From NCBI RefSeq assembly GCF_034522235.1, contig NZ_JAXHLN010000003.1:1488001-1552000 (forward strand): DNA of 64,000 bases, given 5' to 3'. Origin of the DNA: Thiohalophilus sp. (GTDB lineage Bacteria > Pseudomonadota > Gammaproteobacteria > UBA6429 > Thiohalophilaceae). Within the stretch, counting starts at the first letter, position 1. Every line of letters begins with the position of its first letter. The position numbers were made by a program, and so were the translations under genes. The notes beneath the pieces are model-generated. The model saw only the letters and a list, made by a program, of their open reading frames with translations. It did no database searches and was not told the origin of the DNA. This document shows, in pieces, positions 56,822-64,000 of this stretch.

Positions 56822-58021
56822 ATGATAAAGATGTCACATGTACTGATTCTCGGCGGTGATGGTTACCTGGGGTGGCCGACCGCGATGTATTTTTCCAACC
56901 TGGGCTACCAGGTTACCGTAGTCGATAACTATTTCCGTCGCAATGCCTGTACCGAACTCGATACCGGCATGCTCTACCCGGTGCCGACCCTGATTGAGCG
57001 GGCAAAGATCTGGCACGAGCAGACCGGCAGGGAAATCAAGGTTGTTATTGCCGATCTCGCCCAACCCGAGGCGATGCGCAGCCTGTTCGACGGAAGGGTT
57101 AAATACCAGTGGGCGGTCAATGAAGAGTTTACCGGCATCCCCGAAACTGTTGTCCACTATGCCGAACAGCCTTCCGCCCCGTATTCGCTGATGGACTATC
57201 AGCATGCCGATATTACCCTGGTCAACAACCTGCGTGTCACCAACAACCTGCTATGGGCCATCCGTGATTATGCCCGCGACACACACCTGATCAAGCTCGG
57301 CACCATGGGTGAATATGGCACGCCCAATATCGATATTGAAGAGGGCTGGCTGGAAGTGGAGCACAAGGGGCGCAAGGACACTTTCCTGTACCCCCGCCAG
57401 GCCGGCAGTCTGTACCACACGACCAAGGTAATGGACACCGACCTGATGTGGTTCGGGGTGCGCATGTGGGATCTGAAAGTGACCGATCTGATGCAGGGGC
57501 CGGTGTACGGTATTGAGACCGAAGAATCCGCCATCGACGATCGACTCAAGACCATTTTCAACTATGACGAGATTTTCGGCACCATCGTCAACCGCTTCGT
57601 CACCCAGGCCGTGGTCGGTTACCCGCTGACAGTGTATGGCGGTGGAGGGCAGACCCGGGGCTATCTCAATATCAAGGATACCCTGCAGTGCGTTCATGTC
57701 TCGGAACAAAATCCGGCCCAGAAGGGCGAGCTGCGGATATTCAACCAGATCATGGAGACCTTCAGCGTCAATCAGCTTGCAGACATGGTCAAGCGGGCCG
57801 GGGACAAGCGCGGGCACAATGTGGAAATAAAAAGTATTCCGAACCCGCGCAAAGAAGCGGAAGAGCATTACTATAATCCCACATATCAGGGATTGCAGGA
57901 TATCGGCGTCAAGCCCCATTACCTGACTGAAGAGGTGATGGATCGGCTGTTCGAAGTGGTAGAAGCTTATCTGGGCAATATAAGAAAAGATGTGATTTTC
58001 AAGGGGGTAAAATGGGGTTGA
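56822..58021 (+). CDS. sqdB: UDP-sulfoquinovose synthase-like SDR (SQD1/SqdB family)
   Basis: Extended SDR of 399 residues, close in length and sequence to plant SQD1, which makes UDP-sulfoquinovose from UDP-glucose and sulfite. Seen: LILGGDGYLGWPTAMYFSNL, HYAEQPSAPYSLMDYQHADI, IKLGTMGEYGTPNIDIEEGW (the SQD1 signature, with the catalytic Thr), SLYHTTKVMDTDLMW (Tyr-His-x-x-Lys active site), and YGGGGQTRGYLNIKDTLQCV. No SQDG synthase gene is visible, so the sugar may enter the exopolysaccharide; the exact substrate is inferred. Overlaps the next gene by 10 bases. Confidence 0.85.
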   Translation: MIKMSHVLILGGDGYLGWPTAMYFSNLGYQVTVVDNYFRRNACTELDTGMLYPVPTLIERAKIWHEQTGREIKVVIADLAQPEAMRSLFDGRVKYQWAVNEEFTGIPETVVHYAEQPSAPYSLMDYQHADITLVNNLRVTNNLLWAIRDYARDTHLIKLGTMGEYGTPNIDIEEGWLEVEHKGRKDTFLYPRQAGSLYHTTKVMDTDLMWFGVRMWDLKVTDLMQGPVYGIETEESAIDDRLKTIFNYDEIFGTIVNRFVTQAVVGYPLTVYGGGGQTRGYLNIKDTLQCVHVSEQNPAQKGELRIFNQIMETFSVNQLADMVKRAGDKRGHNVEIKSIPNPRKEAEEHYYNPTYQGLQDIGVKPHYLTEEVMDRLFEVVEAYLGNIRKDVIFKGVKWG

Positions 58022-58989
58022 ACTGGTTGATAACCGGAGGGTGCGGCTTTATCGGCACCAGTCTGATCAAACGCTTGCAGGCAGAAGGTGGTCACAACAT
58101 ACGTGTGATTGATAATCTGACTACCGGCACGCGGGATGACCTTGCCGGTGTTAGCAGCTTTCACGAGGTCGCAGCCGACCGTCTTGGTGACAACCCTTCG
58201 GGTGTTGAACTGGTGGTGGGCGATATTCTCGATGAAGAGCTGGCGCTTGACGTAACCAGCGGGGCAGACGTGATTGTTCACCTTGCGGCGAATACCGGTG
58301 TCGGGCCTTCAGTGGAAGACCCGCGCTCTGACTGCTATGCCAACGTCATCGGCACCTTTAACTACCTGGAGGCCGCCAGAAAGAACAAGGTAGACCGTTT
58401 CGTCTTTGCCTCCAGCGGCGCCCCGGCGGGCGAGGTCGAGCCGCCTATTCACGAGGAACTACCGCCACATCCGGTCTCCCCCTACGGTGCCAGCAAGCTG
58501 GCGGGCGAGGGCTACTGCTCTGCCTACAGCAAGAGCTTCGGCATCGACACGGTGGCACTGCGTTTCGGCAATGTCTATGGTCCCGGCTCGGTACACAAAA
58601 ACAGCGTGGTCGCCAAGTTCATCCGTCGAGCGCTGAACGGGGAAGTCCTGGAGATTTTCGGTGACGGCAGCCAGACCCGCGATTTTATTTACATTGATGA
58701 TCTGATCGAGGCAGCCATGCTCGCGGCAACAGTCAAGGATATCGGCGGCGAGACCTTCCAGATCGCCACCAGCCGCGAAACTACAGTGGGTGAAATGGCC
58801 GAACAACTCGTCGGCGTCATGGAGTCACGGGGTGTATCAAACATCAAGGTCGTCAACGCCGAAACCCGCGTCGGCGACGTCAAACGCAATTACTCCGACA
58901 CCACCAAAGCCCGAGCCCGACTCGGCTGGCAACCAAACACCGAACTAAAAAACGGCCTGATCAAAACCGTAGATTATTTTCTGGAGTAA
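58012..58989 (+). CDS. NAD-dependent UDP-hexose epimerase/dehydratase, GalE-like
   Basis: Extended SDR of 325 residues. Seen: WLITGGCGFIGTSLIKRLQA, DNLTTGTRDDL, VIVHLAANTGVGPSVEDPRS, the catalytic SPYGASKLAGEGYCSAYSKS, and GDGSQTRDFIYIDDLIEAAM. It is similar to UDP-glucose/UDP-GlcNAc 4-epimerases, but the usual SSAAVYG is replaced by SSGAPAGEVEPP, so the exact activity is open. It overlaps the sqdB-like gene by 10 bases and is probably translated together with it. Confidence 0.82.
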   Translation: MGLNWLITGGCGFIGTSLIKRLQAEGGHNIRVIDNLTTGTRDDLAGVSSFHEVAADRLGDNPSGVELVVGDILDEELALDVTSGADVIVHLAANTGVGPSVEDPRSDCYANVIGTFNYLEAARKNKVDRFVFASSGAPAGEVEPPIHEELPPHPVSPYGASKLAGEGYCSAYSKSFGIDTVALRFGNVYGPGSVHKNSVVAKFIRRALNGEVLEIFGDGSQTRDFIYIDDLIEAAMLAATVKDIGGETFQIATSRETTVGEMAEQLVGVMESRGVSNIKVVNAETRVGDVKRNYSDTTKARARLGWQPNTELKNGLIKTVDYFLE

Positions 58990-59045
58990 GCAGCATCCCA
59001 CTCCTGACTACTCACTCCTAACTCCTAACTACTGACTAAAACAAA
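58990..59045. repeat. CTCCTAA/ACTCCTA heptamers between the epimerase and capD-like genes
   Basis: Units CTCCTGA, CTACTCA, CTCCTAA, CTCCTAA and CTACTGA run in tandem at 7-base spacing from about 58998 to 59036. Similar units continue inside the 5' end of the next gene. Confidence 0.85.
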
Positions 59046-60173
59046 ATGCCAAACTCCTCACTAAAAACGCCTTACTCCTTACTCCAGGGAAAGCGCATCC
59101 TCGTCACCGGCGCCTGCGGCACCGTAGGTTCCGAACTGGTCCGACAACTATTGACTGACAAGCACTATGCGCCGGATGAAGTTATCGGGATAGATAACAA
59201 CGAGAGCCAGCTCTTCTTCCTGGACCAGGAGTATCTCGATGATGCCCGGGCCAGATTTTTTGTTGCCGATATTCGCGACCGGGATGAGCTCTGCCGGCGT
59301 ATGCGTGGCGTCGATATTGTGTTCCATGCGGCGGCACTGAAACATGTCATTCTCTGTGAGCGTTCTCCCGAGCAGGCGGTGCAGACCAATATCCAGGGCG
59401 TGCAGAATGTCATCGCTGCAGCGACCGAGAATCAGGTCGAACGGGTTATCTTCACCAGCTCCGACAAGGCGGTCAATCCGACCAACGTCATGGGGACCTC
59501 GAAACTGATGGGCGAGCGGCTGATGACCGCGGCCAACAGTCACAAGCGTGGCGACGGGCCGATCTTCGCCTCGACCCGGTTCGGTAATGTTCTCGGCTCA
59601 AACGGTTCGGTCATTCCCATTTTTCATAATCAGATCGCCAAAGGTGGACCCATAACGCTGACCGATCGGGAAATGACCCGCTTCGTGATGAGTATCGAAG
59701 AGGCCGTGCGGCTGGTGATTGATTCCGCCGAACTGGCGCGGGGCGGTGAAGTCTTTATTACCAAGATGCCGGTGGTACGCATCGAGGACATGGCCACGGC
59801 CATGATCCGGATCCTTGCACCGCACTATGGTCACGAAGACAAGGACATTGATGTCACGGTGATTGGTGCCAAGCCCGGTGAAAAACTCTATGAAGAGTTG
59901 ATGAGCGATGAAGAGACCCGCCGCTCGGTCGAACTGACAAATTACTTTGCCGTATTGCCCGCGTTTCGCGGGATCTACCAGGATATTGCTTATGACTATG
60001 AAAATATCATTTCCGAAGCCGTAACCAATCCTTATATCTCAGCAGTGGAAACTTGTATGTCACCTGAAGAAGTCTCCGGATTTCTCGAGGAGAATCGGCT
60101 CCTTGAAAAACCGGAAGAGGATACAGCCCGGAGGTACTGGCCGGGGGATAAGGAAGCAAAAACCGAATCATGA
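59046..60173 (+). CDS. CapD/FlaA1-type nucleoside-diphosphate-sugar dehydratase
   Basis: Extended SDR of 375 residues in the polysaccharide biosynthesis (CapD/PseB) family, probably a UDP-GlcNAc 4,6-dehydratase or inverting epimerase. Seen: RILVTGACGTVGSELVRQLL, VFHAAALKHVILCERSPEQA, TSSDKAVNPTNVMGTSKLMG (here M-x-x-x-K replaces the usual Y-x-x-x-K, as in PseB-type enzymes), STRFGNVLGSNGSVIPIF, and MPVVRIEDMATAMI. The first 14 residues (MPNSSLKTPYSLLQ) are encoded by CTCCTTA-type heptamers and are not part of the family. Overlaps the ABC gene by 4 bases. Confidence 0.88.
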   Translation: MPNSSLKTPYSLLQGKRILVTGACGTVGSELVRQLLTDKHYAPDEVIGIDNNESQLFFLDQEYLDDARARFFVADIRDRDELCRRMRGVDIVFHAAALKHVILCERSPEQAVQTNIQGVQNVIAAATENQVERVIFTSSDKAVNPTNVMGTSKLMGERLMTAANSHKRGDGPIFASTRFGNVLGSNGSVIPIFHNQIAKGGPITLTDREMTRFVMSIEEAVRLVIDSAELARGGEVFITKMPVVRIEDMATAMIRILAPHYGHEDKDIDVTVIGAKPGEKLYEELMSDEETRRSVELTNYFAVLPAFRGIYQDIAYDYENIISEAVTNPYISAVETCMSPEEVSGFLEENRLLEKPEEDTARRYWPGDKEAKTES

Positions 60174-61978
60174 TGGTACGCAAAATACTCTCTTTGCTGG
60201 ATCGCCAGGAAAAGCGTCGCGGCATTCTGATTGTCGCCATGGTGACAATTATGGCTGCACTGGAAGTGGCCGGTGTGGCCTCGGTGATGCCGTTTTTAAG
60301 CGTTGTAGGTAATCCGGAAGTGGTACACAGTAATGCTATTCTCGCCTCAGCCTACAATACATTAGGCTTTACATCTGTTGATGACTTTCTTCTGGCATTA
60401 GGTTTATTTGCATTCGGGCTGATACTAACGTCCGCGATATTTAAAGCATTGACCCTTTATGCAATGAACAGATTTATCGAAATGCGCCGTCATAGCATCA
60501 GCCACAGGTTGTTGGAAACATATTTAAGACAGCCCTATGCTTTTTTTCTAAATCGTCATAGTAGCGATATGGCAAAAACGATCCTTTCTGAAATAGATCA
60601 ACTGATCCATAATGTTTTCCGTCCAAGTATGGACATGTTTGCTTATGCTATAATTTTAGGTTCTATGATTACCCTCCTGGTAATTGTTGAGCCAAAGATT
60701 GCTGCTATCGTAATTACTGTGATAGGGGGGCTTTATATAATAATATATGCGGGGGTGCGTGGGATACTCGGGCATATTGGCAGTGATCTCGTGCGAGCAA
60801 ATAAAGAGCGCTTCACCGCAGCCGGTGAAGCATTGGGAGGAATTAAAGACATTAAACTCCTTGGTCGTGAACAAGCATATAGTTCCCGTTTTCGCAGTCC
60901 TTCCAGTCGTTTTGCCAGACACCAGGCTACCAATCAAACTCTTTCACAGGTGCCCAATTTTCTGGTTGAAGCAGTGGCTTTTGGCGGAATAATCATCTTG
61001 ACCCTTGTGTTACTCAGTAGTAGCGGTGGCGTAACAGGGGATGGAATTGGAGAAATTTTGCCAATGTTAGGCCTTTACGCATTTGCGGGACTAAGGATGA
61101 AACCTGCCGCCCAAAAGATTTATATCGGATTTGCCAAGTTACGATTTGGTTCGGCTTCTCTAAATAATATCTACAATGATTTATACCAGCGAAGTGCGCT
61201 TGCAGAAATCAATGTTCATGACCCCAGACCGTTTAATCCGCAGAGAGCTATTTCCTTGCAGGATATTCACTATAGTTATCCAGGTTCAAAGGAAGAAGCA
61301 CTGAAGTCTATTAACTTGCAAATTAATGTCGGGACATCTGTAGGGCTGGTCGGTAGTACTGGCGCAGGGAAAACAACGTTGGTGGATGTTCTGCTAGGTT
61401 TGCTTCGCCCCACTCAAGGCAGTATTGTTGTCGACAATAAGCCTGTAACAGATGATGAATTGCGAGCATGGCAGCGAACATTGGGCTATGTTCCGCAGGA
61501 TATTTTTTTAATTGATGACTCAGTTAGCAAAAATATAGCTCTTGGTGTGCCGACGCAACAAATTGATTATGATCAAGTTGAGCGCTGTGCGCGTATGGCG
61601 CAAGTTCATGACTTTATCATGCAAGAGATGCCTGATGGCTACGATACTTTAGTTGGTGAGCGTGGAGTCCGTCTTTCAGGTGGGCAACGTCAACGCATTG
61701 GTATTGCCAGAGCACTTTACCATGATCCGCATGTTCTGGTATTTGATGAGGCGACAAGTGCGCTGGATACATTGACTGAGCAAGCTGTCATGGAATCTAT
61801 TGAGGCACTGCACCATAAAAAGACCATTATTATTATCGCTCATCGACTTACTACAGTCCGAGAATGTGAGCAGATATTTCTGTTAGACAAAGGAATAATT
61901 ATTGCGAAAGGTGAATATGATGAGCTTATTAATAATAACATTGCCTTTCGATCTATGGCTGGACAGAATGTTAATTAA
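60170..61978 (+). CDS. ABC-type glycan flippase, PglK/MsbA-like
   Basis: A 602-residue half-transporter with fused domains. About six membrane spans lie in residues 20-310. The nucleotide-binding domain has Walker A VGSTGAGKTTLVDVLLGLLR near 396, Q-loop YVPQDIFLIDD, signature RLSGGQRQRIGIARALYHDP near 503 and Walker B VLVFDEATSALD. The N-terminus (LEVAGVASVMPFLSVV) resembles PglK, the lipid-linked oligosaccharide flippase, which would replace a Wzx here. Codon use becomes clearly more AT-rich from about 60300, unlike the capD-like gene. Confidence 0.87.
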   Translation: MMVRKILSLLDRQEKRRGILIVAMVTIMAALEVAGVASVMPFLSVVGNPEVVHSNAILASAYNTLGFTSVDDFLLALGLFAFGLILTSAIFKALTLYAMNRFIEMRRHSISHRLLETYLRQPYAFFLNRHSSDMAKTILSEIDQLIHNVFRPSMDMFAYAIILGSMITLLVIVEPKIAAIVITVIGGLYIIIYAGVRGILGHIGSDLVRANKERFTAAGEALGGIKDIKLLGREQAYSSRFRSPSSRFARHQATNQTLSQVPNFLVEAVAFGGIIILTLVLLSSSGGVTGDGIGEILPMLGLYAFAGLRMKPAAQKIYIGFAKLRFGSASLNNIYNDLYQRSALAEINVHDPRPFNPQRAISLQDIHYSYPGSKEEALKSINLQINVGTSVGLVGSTGAGKTTLVDVLLGLLRPTQGSIVVDNKPVTDDELRAWQRTLGYVPQDIFLIDDSVSKNIALGVPTQQIDYDQVERCARMAQVHDFIMQEMPDGYDTLVGERGVRLSGGQRQRIGIARALYHDPHVLVFDEATSALDTLTEQAVMESIEALHHKKTIIIIAHRLTTVRECEQIFLLDKGIIIAKGEYDELINNNIAFRSMAGQNVN

Positions 61979-61996
61979 AAGTAAAGTTTCAAATAA

Positions 61997-63094
61997 ATGA
62001 AGTTGTTAATAACAGGTGGTGCGGGATTTATTGGGTCAGCGGTAGTGCGGCAATACATCGCAGAGACAGAGGCCACAGTCGTAAATGTCGATGCCCTGAC
62101 TTATGCCGGTAATCTCGATTCTCTGGCCGAAGCACGTTACCACCCCCGCCATCAATTCGTACAGGTGGATATTCGTAACCGTGGTGCCGTGGAAAACTTA
62201 TTCCGTGAATACCGACCTGACGCGATCATGCACCTGGCAGCCGAGTCCCATGTTGACCGCTCCATCGAAGGACCGGCGGCATTTGTCGAGACCAACATTA
62301 CCGGCACTCATAACCTCCTTGAGGTGGCTCGTGGCTACTGGAGCGAGCTGGAAGGTAAGGACAGGGAAGGCTTTCGTTTTCATCATGTCTCCACGGATGA
62401 AGTCTATGGCGATCTTGGACCGAACGATCCAGCTTTCACTGAAGAGACCCCATACGCGCCAAGCTCGCCTTACTCGGCCAGCAAAGCCGCGAGTGATCAT
62501 CTTGTTCGAGCCTGGCATCGTACCTACGGATTACCAGTGGTTATTACCAATTGCTCCAACAACTACGGGCCTTATCAGTTTCCGGAGAAACTGATTCCGT
62601 TGATGATTCTGAATGCACTGGAAGGTAAACCACTGCCTATTTATGGTAAGGGAGAGAACATCCGCGACTGGCTATATGTCGATGATCATGCCTACGCCTT
62701 GCGAAATGTATTGGCTACTGGGCAGCTGGGCCGGACCTACAACATAGGAGGCCGTTGCGAGCATACGAATCTGGAAGTGGTCCACGCTATTTGCGCAATT
62801 CTGGATCGCACTGTACCCGACTCAGCCGGCCCCTATGAACGGCTTATTCAGTTTATATCCGACCGCCCCGGCCACGATCTCCGTTATGCTATCGACGATA
62901 CACGTATTGCCACTGAACTCGGCTGGCAACCAAAAGAGAGCTTCGATAGCGGCTTGCAAAAGACCGTGCAGTGGTACTTGAATAATCCTGCCTGGGTTGA
63001 AAGAGTACGATCAGGAGAATACTGCGAATGGATGAGACAGAATTATACAAATCGCGAGACAAATACGACAGAATCAAAGGCAACGAAAAAATGA
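61997..63094 (+). CDS. rmlB: dTDP-glucose 4,6-dehydratase
   Basis: Extended SDR of 365 residues making dTDP-4-keto-6-deoxyglucose. Seen: [73 protein letters not shown] (catalytic Tyr and Lys), and [20 protein letters not shown]. The C-terminal tail is Thr/Lys-rich ([12 protein letters not shown]). The stop overlaps the rmlA ATG. Confidence 0.95.
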   Translation: MKLLITGGAGFIGSAVVRQYIAETEATVVNVDALTYAGNLDSLAEARYHPRHQFVQVDIRNRGAVENLFREYRPDAIMHLAAESHVDRSIEGPAAFVETNITGTHNLLEVARGYWSELEGKDREGFRFHHVSTDEVYGDLGPNDPAFTEETPYAPSSPYSASKAASDHLVRAWHRTYGLPVVITNCSNNYGPYQFPEKLIPLMILNALEGKPLPIYGKGENIRDWLYVDDHAYALRNVLATGQLGRTYNIGGRCEHTNLEVVHAICAILDRTVPDSAGPYERLIQFISDRPGHDLRYAIDDTRIATELGWQPKESFDSGLQKTVQWYLNNPAWVERVRSGEYCEWMRQNYTNRETNTTESKATKK

Positions 63095-63963
63095 GCTGGA
63101 AGGGGATTATTCTAGCCGGGGGTAGTGGCACACGTCTTCATCCCATTACCCTGGGAACCTCCAAGCAACTGTTGCCCATATACGACAAGCCTATGATCTA
63201 TTATCCCCTGTCTGTTTTGATGCTGGCAGGAATTCAGGAAGTTCTTATCATAACTACTCCGGAGGATCATGCAGCCTTCCAACGCGTCCTGGGCAACGGA
63301 AGTCGGTTTGGGATAAGTATCACCTACGCCGAACAACCCAGTCCAGATGGACTGGCTCAGGCTTTCATTATCGGTGAAGAGTTTATTGGCGACAGTAATG
63401 TCTGCCTCGTGCTGGGTGATAACATCTTCTACGGTCAGGGTTTTACGCCAAAACTCCAGCAGGCAGCGGCAAGGGCCAAAGGGGCTACTGTCTTCGGCTA
63501 TCAGGTCAAGGATCCAGAGCGTTTCGGTGTAGTGGAATTCGATACTGACAAGCGCGCTCTTTCCATCGAGGAAAAACCGAGTAAACCAAAATCACACCAC
63601 GCAGTAACCGGCCTCTACTTCTACGACAATGATGTTGTAGAAATTGCCAAACAGGTCAAACCCTCTGACAGAGGAGAGCTCGAGATAACTTGTGTAAACC
63701 GCGCCTATCTCGAACGTGGTGATCTCAGTGTAGAACTGCTTGGCCGCGGTTTTGCATGGCTCGATACAGGTACTCACGAGAGCCTTCTGGAGGCGGCACA
63801 GTTTGTGGAAACTATCGAGAAACGCCAGGGTTATAAAATCGCCTGTCTGGAAGAGATCGCATGGCGTAATGGCTGGATGAGTAGTGAGCAGCTATTTAAA
63901 ATTGCAGAGGAGATTGCTAAAAATAGCTATGGCGAATACTTAAAAGATTTATCGAATGAATAG
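63091..63963 (+). CDS. rmlA: Glucose-1-phosphate thymidylyltransferase
   Basis: Nucleotidyltransferase of 290 residues making dTDP-glucose. Seen: [76 protein letters not shown], and [22 protein letters not shown] at 63091 overlaps the rmlB stop by 4 bases; a longer in-frame start at 63028 lies inside rmlB and lacks homology. rmlC and rmlD do not follow directly, so the product could go to a sugar other than rhamnose. Confidence 0.95.
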   Translation: MSWKGIILAGGSGTRLHPITLGTSKQLLPIYDKPMIYYPLSVLMLAGIQEVLIITTPEDHAAFQRVLGNGSRFGISITYAEQPSPDGLAQAFIIGEEFIGDSNVCLVLGDNIFYGQGFTPKLQQAAARAKGATVFGYQVKDPERFGVVEFDTDKRALSIEEKPSKPKSHHAVTGLYFYDNDVVEIAKQVKPSDRGELEITCVNRAYLERGDLSVELLGRGFAWLDTGTHESLLEAAQFVETIEKRQGYKIACLEEIAWRNGWMSSEQLFKIAEEIAKNSYGEYLKDLSNE

Positions 63964-63964
63964 T

Positions 63965-64000
63965 ATGAGTAAGAAGGTGCTTCATATTGGTAGTACAGAT
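63965..64000 (+). CDS. Start of the next EPS gene, truncated by the window end
   Basis: ATG one base after the rmlA stop opens 12 codons (MSKKVLHIGSTD). The form KKVLHIGS is common at the start of GT-B glycosyltransferases, but too little is visible for an assignment. Confidence 0.4.
   Translation, partial: MSKKVLHIGSTD

Overview
The window looks like a chromosomal segment of a fairly GC-rich gammaproteobacterium. Three things point there: a Pseudomonas-like gene order (ubiG, mupP-like phosphatase, mtaD, mtnA, gyrA, serC, pheA, hisC, tyrA, aroA, cmk, rpsA, ihfB; later an aminotransferase beside uvrB), the hopanoid/squalene set hpnCDE, and RfaH with an ops element controlling an exopolysaccharide (EPS) locus. 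A Chromatiales/Ectothiorhodospiraceae-type organism would fit, but the sequence alone does not fix the genus.

Layout. 1-3025: squalene synthesis by the HpnC/D/E route (hpnE cut by the window edge). 3075-9654: small membrane protein, rmuC, mupP-like HAD phosphatase, a four-helix-bundle gene, ubiG, mtaD and mtnA. 9840-25826: housekeeping block of gyrA, serine and aromatic amino acid synthesis (serC, serA, pheA, hisC, tyrA, aroA), cmk, rpsA, ihfB, lapAB, pyrF. 26040-29801: ComEA-like protein, galU, a REP-associated transposase (RAYT), tRNA-Asn and a FimT-type pseudopilin. 29866-40400: large arrays of interspersed palindromes around an aminotransferase, uvrB and two toxin-antitoxin modules. 40474-64000: an EPS locus with promoter and ops signal, a MarR-type EPS regulator and RfaH, a Wzz-like protein, the export machine (Wzi, Wzb, Wza, Wzc), then sugar-nucleotide enzymes for UDP-GlcA, UDP-xylose, GDP-mannose, GDP-fucose, a UDP-sulfoquinovose synthase-like enzyme, a UDP-hexose epimerase, a CapD-type dehydratase, a PglK-like ABC flippase, RmlB and RmlA. 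The locus runs off the right edge; no initiating transferase, Wzy or complete glycosyltransferase is visible.

The most unusual property is the density and variety of short repeats. Nearly every long intergenic gap carries tandem 7- or 8-base units (for example TTGGCAG, AACTAAG, ATTCAAA, CTCGTCC, TAACGCCC, CACGAAT), often as an array, a spacer and the reverse-complement array. These arrays enter coding sequence: they supply the stop codon or last residues of ubiG, pyrF, the aspC-like aminotransferase and vapC, the first residues of the mupP-like and capD-like genes, and in-frame internal segments of ugd, gmd and fcl. Three intact four-helix-bundle genes, one remnant of a fourth and a GxxExxY gene all sit inside or against such arrays, between genes that would otherwise be operon neighbours. 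This suggests, but does not prove, that these small genes travel with the repeats. A separate REP family with its own RAYT transposase forms further arrays.
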